Made by a program: the position numbers and the translations under genes. Below, one piece after another: positions 44,561 to 57,330 of a stretch of DNA of 64,000 nt. Origin of the DNA: Mallotus nudiflorus. Its lineage: Eukaryota > Streptophyta > Magnoliopsida > Malpighiales > Euphorbiaceae. Under the pieces are notes generated by a model. That model saw only the letters and a program-made list of their open reading frames with translations, was not told where the DNA came from and ran no database searches. The stretch is from assembly GCA_947683625.1 (NCBI GenBank), contig CANTUR010000278.1:186001-250000 (forward strand). The letters are read 5' to 3'. The first letter of the stretch is position 1. Each line of letters begins with the position of its first letter.

Positions 44561-47500
44561 TTGATAGTGTGAAACTATTTTGTTTGCATCTTTATATATA
44601 TATATATCATTACATTGCATGCATTTTGATTTTTAGAAAGTAGAAGGGACAAATTATTGACACATGGCTTGGTTGGCCCAAGAATAAAGGCCTAATGACA
44701 AAATTTCAAAAAAAATAATCCAGAATAATATAAAGTATGGTCTCTTTCTCCCTTAATAGTCTAGTGGCCCAAAGTAAGCCCTATAATGACATCACTAAGG
44801 TGGCACCTTAGCACTAAGGTAGTGCACCTTAGCAATATTGAGCTATTTTTAAAAATACAATAGAGAAAACCACATTGCAATGTGATTTCTTCAACTTTTT
44901 GCATGGAAAGTTATTACTAATAGGTGAGAGAATGTTAAGGAGTTTTAGAGTGATATCTAAACTGAAAAAAGGGAAAAATTAAGATGGGAGAAATGAGACA
45001 AAGAAAAGGGAGGAGAAACTAGCAATGTAAATAAAAAGAAAAGAACATTGAAAAAAGGGGGCAACATAAAAAATAGAGAGAAAATAGAAAAAAGGAAAAA
45101 GGAAAAAATTAAGACAAAGACCTAGGAGGAAAATTTAGGAAAGGAAATATAGAATTGGGAATAGCTCATCAAAGGGAATTGAGATTGAAGAATAAAGGTG
45201 TTGCAATAACATAAGAGAGGGAAAACAAACAATACAGGCTCTAACTTGCTAAAGAAAGGAGATTCTAGGCTTTACACTGCTCAAGAATCATTGTTATCAT
45301 ACTGAAGTTTCTGATGGCTAAGACAGGGAGTCAAACCAGTTTATGCCATAAATAGTAAGGCTTTTTTTTTCAATATTCTATTTTTCATCATTTTAAAAAC
45401 CATTTTAAATTTAACCATGATGGAATGCTTATGAATTGTTTCAAGTAATTGTGTTGGCATTCTTAGTTATTATTTGTGATTTTTGTTGTATTTTTCTGTT
45501 AATTAGAATATCAAAACAACTTCAATCTAATTTTGTTTCCAGAGTGATAAGATGACACTTTTCAATGGGGCACCATCTTTACATGTTAAGGTGAATTCAC
45601 TACGCATTAGTAGTGTAAAGACAATGTCTTTATACAAAGACATCGCCTTTACCACTTATGGTGCGGAAATTTTTTTTCTTGTATATCTACCTGCTTATCT
45701 TCATTAAATGAATTTTAGTCTGAGTTTTATGTCAATCATTTATGTTAAAGTTAAACATTCAGTTTTAAAAGGTTTTAATTAGTTTAGGATTAAAATGAAT
45801 TTATGAGTTTAATTTTAATTAATTTTTAATTTGTTTTATTTAGCAATGTAATTTTATAATTATCCAGCATAGTTAGTCCATATTTCCTTTTAAATAATAT
45901 GTTTTAAAGTCGTGTTTACTTCATATTTTTGAGAAATTTTTATTATTTAACTTGTGTCTTTTGCATAAATTGATTTAATTAATTAATCTAGAATTAGGAT
46001 TAAGTTGGTTAAAATGTTAGTAAAAAATTTTAGATCTTGATTGAGTTAATAAAGTGACTTTTCTTTCTCTAATGTTTATTAATTTTAGTCTAAGCCACTT
46101 CTAATTTAATGTTTTAGGATGTAAGTATAGATTCAAATATATCTTTATTTTTACTTTATGCGTTTAGTTCATGTTTTTATTGATTTTTATTATTATTCTT
46201 TAGACTGACTCATTATTTTCTTTGCATGATTTCTTTTATTTTTATGGGATGACTAATTTAAAATTTAGTTTTTTTTTAGCATAGCGAATGAGGGAGTAGT
46301 ATTTGGACTACTTTATATTTAATCTTATCTAATTTAATTCTTATTTTCATTCTTGTAATCTTATTTTATTTATTTTCTTGTGTGCTAATAAGGGTTGTAA
46401 TCATTTCTTCTCCTATCATTTCTTTATATGTGTTTTTTATTATCATTTCATTATTTTATTTTATTTTAATTTATTATTTTGTTGGATGAATGGTTGTAAT
46501 TTAATGATGTGATGGAGGTGAACTATGATGAATCTGAGAATTACATGAAAATGGTTAATTAACAATTTGGACCTAATTGTAAAGTTTAAAAATTGTGTGC
46601 AAGAAATTACAATTTTCCATATTAATAAAGAAAATGATTAAATAATTAAAAATACTAAAGTACAAGATATGAATGGAAGCCAACCGCAATGTTGGATGAC
46701 ACATGTCAAACGTTTATACTCAGTTTTTAAACCCAATATCTGAGAATGATTGCTAGAGTCCTCTATGAGATCCAATTGCAATAAAATGTGTTCTGAATTT
46801 CATCGGATGGCAACACCATCTTCGATCTAGAACTTATAACCCAAACTTGTATTCCTTAGTGGGCCTTGAATTTGCAAAATATCGTGATCGCCAAACATTT
46901 GAGAGCATGCTAAAATCCACCACTCATAATTACATTAAATAACTTTTAAGTAAATAAAAGTATTAATATTAAAAGTATTGAAAAACAATGTGTCATTGCC
47001 CAAATACAAAAGTATTCGTATTAGATTGTGCAATAATAATAATATAAAACTCTTTATTATTTTTCAATATTAAGAAAACAACTAATAATTTTTCTTATTT
47101 TATAATTAATTATGGCCATAATATTCTTTATGTAAAATTAATTTTGGAGTTGAGAAAAATAATTATAAAAATTATTGAAGGAATATCATATAATGATTTA
47201 TAATATAATTGTCAAAATTCTATGAATTATAATAAGTTTGTAATGTTAAATTATTATATAGATAAATCATATAATTTTTATATTTAAAATTTTATTTAAT
47301 TAAATAATAATAATAACAATAATATTAATATTAATATTATTAAAATATATATTTAATATTTTATTTATTATCATGAGTCTAAAAAAAACTGCACCTAAAT
47401 ATTTAATAATTTTGTGAAAGGATAAATCTACGTGGATAAAATCTATCCATGTTTTTTTGAATAAAAAAGGTATTTTGGTAAACTTAAATAGAGATTAAAG

Positions 47501-49170
47501 ACTAATGAAAAATTATAAAAGTGTAACACCAATAATATTCTCTCTAAAAAATTTTGATCGAAGGACCATTACCATTTATCAGTAATAAATATGAAACTAA
47601 AATAAGGATTGGTCTACTCCACACACTAATCAAGAAAACTCTTGAGTTAAGGAAAAAAGAGGAAGAGAGAGAGAGGAGGAAGCAAAAAAGAAAAAAGAAA
47701 AGAAAATTGAAAAGATGATGGTCACGGAGATAATTATTAAACAATAGGAAGAGAAGTAATAGAGACCGGAGCAAGCAATGCAAACTATTTTTATTTAGTT
47801 TTATGTTTTAATAATTAAATAAATATAAAGTCTAATTTATTTATTATGGTTAGCATAAATTAAATAATTAATATAAATATGTAAGTTAATATAAATACGT
47901 TAATATTTATTATGTATAAGTATTATGATATTATTATGTATTATTTTTATAATATCAATAATTAGAATAAATATGGTAATTAAATAATTATATTAGTATA
48001 GTTAGTATAACTATTTTTAAAATATCAATAGGTAGTATATATATGTTAATATAATCATTATAATTAAATCAAATATTATCTCATTTCCTGTTTCGACTCA
48101 CGTCTCTCTCTGTAGAGCCCCACTGCAACTTGAAGCAATCTAGTTTCCTCATTGGAAAAGATAGGCAAAGATAAATTCAAAAATTTGTTTTGAAATGATC
48201 AATTTTTGAAAGCCTTCTTATTGATCTTGCAAAAGACTTGGGGAATGGGAAGGACAGACAAACAAGACTCTTGTCCTTAGAATTTTTTTTTTCTTTTGCT
48301 TTAGGAGTTAATGCTTTGTGTCCTGATTGATTTATTGCTTTTGCTGTGATTGATGCGATTATTGTTGTTGTTGTCGTTACTTACTACCCGTTGTTGTGAC
48401 AGATTCGTGGTGGTGATGCTTGGTTTGTGATAAGAGCGTACACAGTGGTAGCAGCTTGGTGGTGAGAAGCTGGATTTTTTATAGGGGCATATGAGGTGGT
48501 AGTGGATCAATGGTGGTGCTGGATTTGTTACAAAGGAGTCTGTACAGTGGTCGATGACATGGATGGGTAGGAAAGAGATTCATGGGTGGGTGCAGAAGAA
48601 ATGATATGGGTGAAAGGAAGATTAAGTTTCAAAAAATTAAATGATATTTTTTTTTGAAATTTTATATCATTATTTATGCTTTTGACTAATATAAAACTCT
48701 TAAAATTTTTAACGAAATGTAAAATAGTTCTTAGAATCAAATTTAAAGAAGTATTTAATTTACTTTTGAAAATGGAGGAATGAACTAGTAAATTAGGACT
48801 AACCTCATAGGAGATGTTAGTAAATTACCCTATTATTTAGTATTGTAATTATTATTTCACTTGATGTAATTGGGATGAGTGGTTCACTCTCCAAAAATTG
48901 GTGCAAATTATTAGAATTTTTGTCTCTTATAAAAGGTCATATTAGTCTTTTTAATTATTCTAAAAAAAAAATTGGATAGATTTTATCCAATCAGTACACA
49001 ATGTGAAAAATCAGTCATTCATTTGTAATCTAATAACTCCATATAAACATTACAATATAAGATTATAGTTTCAATTTCCTGTTTCCTTTTAACTTCCTAG
49101 TTGTTAAAAAAAAAAACAAAAATAAAATTGACACCAAACAACCTCCAATGCACCGTTTCCGTAGTATTAC
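44561..49170. other. Long intergenic stretch, no genes seen
   Basis: 4.6 kb of AT-rich sequence with purine-rich patches (44990-45240, 47640-47770) and low-complexity AT (46900-48060). No coding sequence, TIR pair or LTR pair could be supported. 48380-48560 is a GT/GA-rich degenerate repeat ('gtggtggt', 'agtggtag'). Confidence 0.5.
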
Positions 49171-49179
49171 GTAACCCTC

Positions 49180-49186
49180 TATAAAA
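49180..49186 (+). promoter_or_regulatory. TATA box of the intact acidic-protein gene (copy B)
   Basis: TATAAAA at 49180-49186 lies in an unusually GC-rich 100-bp patch for this window. It is followed about 30 bp later by a CACCCCACG stretch suited to a transcription start near 49212. Copy A lacks this region. Confidence 0.5.
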
Positions 49187-49211
49187 CCCCCATATCTTTA
49201 CCGCTGTATCC

Positions 49212-49239
49212 CACCCCACGTCTATGAAAGCAGCAAAAG
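49212..49239 (+). other. Likely non-coding first exon of copy B with a 6-codon uORF
   Basis: The piece ends 'gcaaaag' before a GT at 49240. Spliced to the AG at 49860 it would give a 5' leader whose ATG (49224) starts a tiny upstream frame MKAAKG ending in TAA, overlapping the start of the main ATG (49865). The splice is inferred from the AG/GT edges and from conservation of the 49861 acceptor in copy A. Confidence 0.4.
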
Positions 49240-49864
49240 GTACCAAAATGGAACTTTACTCTTTGAGCTTTCAGTTTCACTCTTTTTTTTTTTTAATAGA
49301 TCATTTAGTTGATTCTTCAATGGCATTTATTGTATTTGATAATTGGTTTATAGGGTATAGGGTTTGTATGAGTTGTCTAGGGTTGAAATTCAAGTTATAC
49401 CTGGTTATGCTTGTAATGTTTTTGTCCTTGGCATGTTTACGCTTGAACTAGGGTTGCAGATATTTATTATTATTATTTTTTAATAAATTGCAACATTATG
49501 GATAACCTTTGCTTTTAAATAATCACTTGCCATAAATGTGAGAAATTTTACTATTTATTTTTAGTATATGTATACATAGTGAAAGATTGGAACTTGAAGT
49601 CTCCCGGATTTCTCACATCAAATGCATTGCGAGAAGGCCAACTAGACTATGCATGATTGGCATATTTTTGAATTTGTTTTCGTGTGTTTTTTTAATATAC
49701 ATCTGATGATATTCTGTTATACATTCTAATTTTAGTTAGTTGCGTAATTGTTATCATTTTTGGGTTCTTCAAGTAATTAGTGAATAATTTTAGTTTCAAG
49801 GTTATTCTTGATTTCCTTTCTGTTCCCCATGTTAATTTCACGTACATTGATCAAATGTAGGGTA

Positions 49865-51408
49865 ATGGCGGACAGTGATTATGAATATGATAGTGCTGGT
49901 TACGGCGATCAATCTGATTTTGGATATGGTTGTCATGGAGAATATGATGATGATGATGGAGAATATGATGATGTGAAAGAAGAGTATTACGGGGGATCTG
50001 ATGATGTGGAGAAAGAGTATGACATGGGATCTGTCTTTGAAGAAAAATATAATCATAAGGAATCTGATGTTGGATATGATTTTTCTCAATCAAGCAAAGG
50101 TGGTGAGAGAAGATCCTTTTGCCTTATTCTGTTGTGTGATTTTTGTCATTCATTTTTATGTTTGACATGCTATGGTGTTATTTGATGAATACCGATGTTT
50201 CTTTAACTATAAAATGCCTGATTAATGCTATTAAACGAGTAGGAACTTTCATTTTCAGCCTTAAAACAGGCTATTTGCTTATATAAGTATTAATCTTCAC
50301 TTGTACCTCAAACTAGTTTTTTTGCTTATATAAGGGCCTGTTTTGTGCCTTAGATGGCTTTGAATTTTATAACTAAAATTATGGTTTGAATTGTCAGTTT
50401 TCTACTATGTTGGTCTATTCTTCAGTATTGAATACATTTCTGGTAACAAAACAAGTCAATTATATATTTTTTTTATGTGTTGAATTGCAAAAGTATGCAT
50501 GCTATTAGCCTTTTTTTCCTTCCTATTATTGAGCTCTATATACAGCTTTTAATATAATGAGCTGGCATGATATATTTTTGGTTATATATTTACAAATCCT
50601 TCACTGCATAGCACTGACTTGGAATGTGGATAAATTTTTGTTATTAGAAAGCATCTTGGTGATGTTAAAACTTTCAGAAAATTCTTAAGCAAATATTAGT
50701 TAACTGCATCAGTTTAATTCTGGTATGTGATTCTTTTTGGTCTTACTACTTTTTTGTATCAGTACAGTTTAGATGTATTCTGTCATCATCAGGTTAGTGC
50801 AGTTCATTATATCATTTAAGTTGTAGCATAGAATGCTGACAGTAAGGTCAGCCCATGCTATAGAAAATTATAAGATAATTGCTGTGCTACTTACCTATAA
50901 ATTCTTGAATATTAGCATTGTGTATGATCTTTTACTTTCTTGTGCTGCGTCGTTTTTGTCTTCAATTTTATTTCGTACGCCGTTTACTCATTATATTTTC
51001 TTAGCAGTCCAAATTTCTGAAGAGTAGATTGTATGATTTTTGCTCGGACCCTTTCTTATTTATTCTACAGGGAATTCAAAAACTTCTTACAGTGACACAA
51101 CTCCACGGCAATCCAACAATCACCAGTGGACTACAAAGAATAGTATTGTGGACAAGCAGACTGGGTCCTATATTCGTAAAACAGTGAAGGAAAGCAGTTC
51201 TGCTGGTGATGTATTCAAGGAGAGATCCACTGGAAGGATTGGTTACAAGGATGAGTTCAAGACTACCTCAACTTTTAAGGTTGGTGACAAAAGTGGCTAT
51301 TTTGAGCATCAGAAGGAAGAGAGGTTTCGCAGAGTTGATTATGGCAAGAGCAGCAGCAATAGTAGCAGGGGAAAAAGTAGCTACTCCAGCAACAAGTATT
51401 TGAAGTAA
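49865..51408 (+). CDS. Intact small acidic protein gene (copy B), two coding exons, unknown function
   Basis: Exon 49865-50099 and exon 51071-51408 are joined by a phase-1 GT...AG intron of 971 bp, giving 190 residues. The N-terminal half (MADSDYEYDSAGYGDQSDFG..., about 78 aa) is very rich in Asp, Glu, Tyr and Gly. It has short acidic repeats (DDVKEEYYGGS, DDVEKEYDMGS) and is probably disordered. The C-terminal half (NHQWTTKNSIVDKQTGSYIR, then GRIGYKDEFKTTSTFKVGDK) is basic, polar and repeat-like, ending in a Ser/Gly/Lys tail SNKYLK. No signal peptide or membrane segment is visible. The exon join preserves frame exactly and the donor and acceptor are conserved in copy A, so the gene model is good. 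I do not recognise the family. Confidence 0.75.
50100..51070 (+). other. Intron of copy B
   Basis: GT at 50100 and AG at 51069-51070 preceded by a pyrimidine-rich tract. Collinear with the copy A intron on both sides of its insertion, which gives a pre-insertion reference. Confidence 0.75.
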
Positions 51409-52324
51409 CTATTACTCTTTTGAGTTTGTGGGTCTTCTATGGCAAGTGCTCATGGAGTTTAGGACTATGTCTTTAGGTGAATGTGTTACCTAATTTGCAC
51501 AGTTTGCCATGTCCTACTGTTCAGTCGTAGTTTTTCTTTGGGTGAATATGTTTTTTACTAAGTTGGGTAATTTGCTATATGTCTTATGGTTAAGTAGTAG
51601 TGTTTGAAAAACAGAACAGTTTGGTTTATAATGTTATGGTATGACTTTAAGGGTCTGTTATATGGTATGCGTGGCTTGAGTATCTGATGTTAATAGAAAT
51701 TAGCTTTCTCGTAAAATGGCCAGATTCTAACAGATTCTAACTGTGCTCCATATAATTAATTAGTATTTTATGTTGTTATAATGGCTTTATTTAGTCATGG
51801 TGGCTGGTGATACCCTTGTCCTGTTGCTATTTTTTCAGAAATTTTTATTATCATTATTATTATTAATAACTTTGATCAGCTGCCTGCTCCCATCTCTCTA
51901 TTAAATTCCTTTGAATTTAGAAATAGTTGGACTCTAAAATGACTTTGGTGAATATATGTACTACGAAATAACTATGTGCGAAGCATGTGAATAGAAAAGT
52001 ATTTAGATTCTGGTATTGTATAAAATATAAAATATATATTTTGATAGTATTATTACTATTATTATTATTATTGTTATTTAATTTTTTAAAACGATACAAG
52101 TGCTATTTGTTTATATAATAATTCAATATAACAAACTTTATCAAGTTATAATTTATTATAATTTCAATAAATTTTTATTCCAATAATTATATTGCATTTT
52201 TTTAATATTTTTTATAATTAAGAACATAAAATTGTTTAAACTTGTGATATTATATAAATGTTGAACATATTAATTTTTTAAAAATGATAAAAGTATCATT
52301 TATTTGTATGACAATTCTATATTG
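51409..52324. other. 3' flank of copy B and AT-rich spacer
   Basis: 51409-51760 remains similar to 39950-40235 and should hold the 3' UTR. Beyond that only AT-rich, (TTA)-like low-complexity sequence is seen. Confidence 0.5.
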
Positions 52325-54645
52325 CATAAACCTGAAGTTCTATGTATTGCGGAACCTAAGGTTAAATTTGATAGTATTAGTTTCCGTTTTTGGAATTCTC
52401 TGGGATGTTCTTTTGTCGCTCACAATCCTTCTTCCACTATTTGGGTTCTAGTTTCTTTTACTATTGGTGTTGGAAATGTCTCTCTTTTATCTAGTTCGGA
52501 GCAATAAGTCACCATTCAGTTTTTCTTAGAGTCTGATTGGCACTTCATTACTTGTGTTTATGCTGATATTCTATCTTCTTGAAGCCAACATTTATGGAGT
52601 ACTCTTTACCAATTGTCTTCCCTTTGCAATGGTAACTGGTATGTTTTAGGAGATTTTAATTCTTATTTTGGGCACATGAAAAATCCAATGGTCAAATTCC
52701 TTCATCTCGGTCTTGTAGTGAGTTTGTTGTGATCTTTTTTGCTTGGACACTAGAGGATCCTTTTTTACTTGGACCAATAATAGAATGGGAGATCAACCAA
52801 TCAGTATTCATCTTGATAGAAGCTTTTGTAATAATTTGGCCTTTGGGTTTTAGAGGTTTATTGAGTGTTTTGCTCTAGTGCAACATCAATCGAATCATAA
52901 TCTTATCCTTTTAAGCCACCATCAAATGCAATCTTTATGTTATAGGCCTTTTCACTTTTATTCTATATGGGTTGATCATCGTTAGTTTCACATAGATGTA
53001 AAAGCTTTCTGGACTTCTCTTACGTTTAGTCATAATCCAACATTTATGCTCATGAAAAAACTCAAGCTTCTTTGGGTATTTTTCTAGGGTTGGAATAAAT
53101 CAGCTTTCAGTCATGTAGATGTAAATATATTATTGGCTAAGCAGAATTTACTTGATATTCAAGCTAACATTGATGCCAATGGATTTTCAGAGGTTCTTCA
53201 TTCTAGGGAATTGGAAGCACATGAATGTCTTCAAGCTTTTCTTGATAATAAAAATAGTTTGAATGATCAATGTCAAGTTAAATGGCTTTAATATGGCAAT
53301 AAAAATGCTCAATTTTTCTATAGTCTTCTTGCAAGAAGACGCCCTCAATTTGGTATTTACAGTTTGCAAATTGGAGATTCTTTGGTTATTGATGAGATGA
53401 TTATTCAAAATTACATTATTCAATATTATTCTAGTCTTTTTTTTTTCTCCTCAAACTAATCAAGATTTTTCTTTGGTCCGTGACATGATCCCTCCTTTGG
53501 TTTCAATGGCAAACAATAATTCTCTTCTTCGAGTTCCTTTTGATACAAAAATTAGAGAAGTGGTTTTTTCCATGGACCCTCATAGTGCTTCAAGCCCCAA
53601 TGGTTTCACAGGTTTGTTCTATAAGAATTGGTGGGATTTTATCGACCCTAATTTATGTTTAATGGTCAAATATTTTTTTCCAAACGTGATCAATTGTGAA
53701 TTGTATGAATTTTAATTTTATGATTTTGGTTCCTAAAGTTCAGGTTGCAGATTCTGTTGATAAATTTAGGCCTATTATGTTGGAAATTTTTTTTTGTTAA
53801 ATCATCACTAAGATCCTTTCTGATAGGTTAGCTTTCATTGCTAGCAAAATTATTGATCCTCATAAGTTTGGATTCATTAAAAGCCATAACATTGAAAATT
53901 GCATAGTAGCAGCTTCTGAATATGTTAACTTAATACTTGTTGTTTGGGTGGCAATATGGCTTTAAAGGTGGATATCCACAAAACTTTTGATACAATGGAT
54001 TGGGATTTTATCCTCATTGTCTTGGATAGCGTCAGTTTCTCCAACACTTTTTGTCATTGGATTTTGACTATTTTTAATTTGGCTCATATTTCTGTTTTAA
54101 TTAATGGTACTCCAAGAGGTTTTTTTGGTTGTTCTGGTGGGGTGCGTCAGGCAGATCCTTTTTTTCCATTGTTATTTTGTATGGCTAAGGATTTTTTAAA
54201 TAGATGGTTGGATTATTCTTTTACATCTAATCATTTGGTTTATATGCATGCTCTGGGTAAAATTATATGTCCTCATTTACTTTATATGAATTATGTGCTT
54301 ATCTTTTATCAGGATTCGAAAGCTAATATTCAAAAAATTGTTCAAAATTTTTAAGTTTATGGTTGGCTTTCTGGGCAGTATGTTAATTGGAATAAATCAA
54401 AAATTATTTTTGGCAACTATGTTTCTAATAACCAAATGGTATCCTTGTGTTCTATAGTGGGTTTTCGATAAGATTATCTCCCCTTTATTTATTTAGGAGT
54501 TCCTTTGTTTCTTGGTGTGCCAAAACGCAAATGGTTGCAAGTTATTACATATTGTATTTTATCTAATTTTAATAAATGGAACGGAATGACACTATCCATT
54601 GCAGGTCATTTGGCTCTTCTCAATTCGATTATTGCAAATGTTATT
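52325..54645 (+). pseudogene. LINE (L1-type) endonuclease and reverse transcriptase, 5'-truncated and decayed
   Basis: Blocks in order: KPEVLCIAEPKVKFDSI (endonuclease start), NGNWYVLGDFNSYFG (about 52629), and a region near 52760-52860 with TWTNNRMGDQPISI then LDRSF. RT follows: FSMDPHSASSPNGFTGLFYK (about 53566-53625), MALKVDIHKTFDTMDWDFI (about 53956), and SVLINGTPRGFFGCSGGVRQ (about 54090). These match plant L1 elements. Stops and frameshifts occur throughout. The RT FADD box is replaced by MNYV (about 54289), so the polymerase site is gone. The LINE sequence ends abruptly inside the post-RT region (LLNSIIANVI), where copia sequence begins. Confidence 0.85.
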
Positions 54646-55887
54646 AGAAGTCTAATGTATACTCAAGTATGCACTAAACCAGACATTGCATATATAGTTG
54701 GCATTTTGGGATGATATTTATCAAATCTTGGAAAAGGCCATTAGGTAGCAACTGAAAGAGTTATGAGAAATTTAAAGAGCACAAAAGACTACTTATTAAT
54801 ATAGAGACAAAGTTAACAATCTTGAACTAGTAGGGTTTACAAACTTTGACTTTGATAGTTGGTCATATGATAGAAAATCTACATCATGCTACATATTTTT
54901 GTTTGCTAGTGGAGCAATGTCTTGGAAAAGTGTTAAACAGACATTCATAACCTCTTCTACGATGCATGCTGAATTTGTAGCATATTATGGAATAGTTGTT
55001 CAAGCCACTTGGCTACAAAATCTCATCAGTGAAATGTCAATTATTGATTCCATCACCAAACCCATGCAGCTGTATTGTGACAATTTGGCAGCCATGTTAT
55101 TTGTAAAAAATAACAAAAACATCTCAGAGTTTAAACATATGGAAATAAAATATTTGACCTTGAAAGATCTTGTAAAAAAAAAGGTGATGTTACTATAGAG
55201 CATATTAGTACTGACTAACAAAGTGACTTTGACCTAATGTGTATCATAAACATGTTTTGTCTATGGGTTTGACTAAGTTTCATTATACCCTTAGTTAGTG
55301 GGAGGTATAATAACTCTACAGCTAGTTATAAAATACGTATATATATTTAATGTACTTGATGACTTAAAATAATATAGAAATATTTTTCTATTTTAATGCA
55401 TCAAGATAAAGATGTTGTTAAATAAAGACTTAGAATTGGTGTTAATCTTAAGCAAGTAGTTATAGGGCATAAATGTTAGTAGCCAAATTTGTATGTCATT
55501 GAAACACATAAAGTTTATCTCGAGATATTAAGGTTGTTATAGGAATATACAAACCTAAAGATGATTTCTTGATGCATGCTTGTATTTCATAAAGATAAGA
55601 AATTATTGACTGACAAGATAAGTAACACATATTTATTAAATCTTATAAATGTGTTATCATGTCTTGCCATACTCTTACTTCACGTTCATGTGAGTAGAAT
55701 TTTTTATATGTGTGATCATAGAAGGTTTTATGTTACATTATGATGTAGTTTCCACATGATTCCATATCGAAGATTCTATTAGATGGAACAGTTCTCTAGA
55801 GTTATATTTATATAAGCAAAGAATGGATATCCTTAAAGTTTGGATTTTGTTGTAAAATTTACAATTAATATCACCAAAGTGGGAGAA
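54646..55887 (+). pseudogene. Ty1/copia RNase H and 3' end fused to the LINE
   Basis: From about 54646 the reading is copia: RSLMYTQVCTKPDIAYIVGI, then FASGAMSWKSVKQTFITSST (about 54902), HAEFVAYYGIVVQATWL, and LYCDNLAAMLFVKNNKN (about 55069). This is the RNase H end of pol with several stops. The LINE frame runs straight into it without a spacer. A purine tract AAAGTGGGAGAA (55876-55887) precedes the LTR start. Confidence 0.85.
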
Positions 55888-56146
55888 TGTTGAAAATTTT
55901 GATTTAATGCGCTCTATTAATTATGGATTATATAAAAAATAAATTGATTTATATAAAATTGGGTTTGACTCTAATTGTTATGAAATGAGCTTGCTCTCAT
56001 TTATGTGTGGACCGTAGGATTCAATGGATTTATGATGGTTAATGCCCATTGGACCTCTACATAAGTATTAGGCTAAGGTCTCATCTCTATAACCTAACCC
56101 ATTATAGTTCTCATTCTTATTTCCTTGTCTTGAAAAAAAAAAAAAA
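55888..56146 (+). repeat. Partial copia LTR (U3-R) ending in poly(A)
   Basis: It begins TGTTGAAAATTTTG right after the PPT, runs about 245 bp and ends in 14 A residues (56133-56146) instead of a U5 and CA end. An LTR ending in poly(A) is what a polyadenylated copia transcript, rather than its DNA, would give after reverse transcription. Confidence 0.6.
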
Positions 56147-56322
56147 GTAAGAGGACATAACTAAAAATGCCATATTTGAGAGTAGGGTTGATGGGGATGA
56201 AGTTCTTGGTGCAATTACAAATCACTTTCTTGCATTTTCTTCTTGTAGAAGCTCATGATGTATTCCAAAATAGGTTCTTATTCTCAATCAAAATATGTGT
56301 TCTTTATTCATGAATTGTTTTC

Positions 56323-56590
56323 TTATTGCCTATACTTGAATCTTATTTGTTTTATAAAATAGAATTTGGAAACTTTGATGCTTGCAACAAAGAAGATTTT
56401 AACAAATGAACCCTGGATTCTCTTTGAAAATGCTTTGACAAATTGCCTAAACTCATTTCTAACTATACAACCAACACCTATACATTGAGAGTTCAAAAAA
56501 GATGCATCCATGTTAACCTTCAAATAGTCTACCTCCAGCTGAATTCTCTGCTGAGATTGAACAGCAAACTGCCATTGAGACAACAACTAA
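56323..56590 (-). pseudogene. RNase H-like (RVT_3) fragment of a LINE-type element
   Basis: The translation VDYLKVNMDASFLNSQCIGV continues GCIVRNEFRQFVKAFSKRI. It matches the start of the RNase H-like domain common at the C-terminus of plant LINE and LINE-derived proteins (KxNVDAAF...GVGxVVRDxxG). Only about 55 residues are recognisable. It is on the strand opposite to the LINE at 52325-54645, so it is a separate fragment. Confidence 0.6.
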
Positions 56591-56599
56591 CCATCAACA

Positions 56600-57192
56600 T
56601 TTAGAAGTTTGTGAGAATAATATTAACTATATAACGTAATTAGAGTGGTAAAAAAATTTCAATCCTCATCAATTCAATTTGTGCTATCCATAATCAATGG
56701 CAATTCTTTGCTTGCAATGAATTTAATTATTCAAAATTTTAAAAATCCATTTAAAATTATTTAATGCTGATAGATTTTAGCTAAAATAAATGTCATGTGG
56801 TTGCTACCTAGGAAATAGAAATAAAAGTAAACAAAGATAATAAAATGAAGAGATTTAGTGTGATTTGATTCAAATAAAAAAAAGAATAAAAAATAAAAAT
56901 TTAAAGAATAAAAATATGAATGAAAATTAACATCGATCATTTAGTAATTAAATTTTTTTTTATGAAAAGATATTTTTGTAATTATTTTATATATAAAAAA
57001 TTAATATTAAATTATTTTTATATATTAAGAGTTAATATTATCATTATAATTATACAATATTTATTGATAAAATGTTACTATAATTTTTAAAAAATTATTA
57101 TAAAAATAATTTATTTTTAATAAATATTTTTTATTCAAATATTTATATATATTTTTATGTTTTATTTGTAAATTTTTTTCAAAAAATTATTA
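56600..57192. other. AT-rich spacer
   Basis: Extremely AT-rich, with no feature supported, up to the Pack-MULE target duplication. Confidence 0.6.
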
Positions 57193-57201
57193 TTTAAATA
57201 T

Positions 57202-57330
57202 GAGAGAAGGTGCAAATAACCACTTAATATTTGGTTCGTGGAGCAAATAAGCCTCTTAAGGTTTTTTGGACCATTTAAACATAGAAATAAGTTGTATATG
57301 TGATTTTAGCACCTTGACTAACAGCTGAAA
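57202..57330 (+). repeat. Left TIR of the Pack-MULE
   Basis: Inverted partner of 58871-58998. It differs by one inserted G at position 8-9 and scattered substitutions. Confidence 0.9.
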
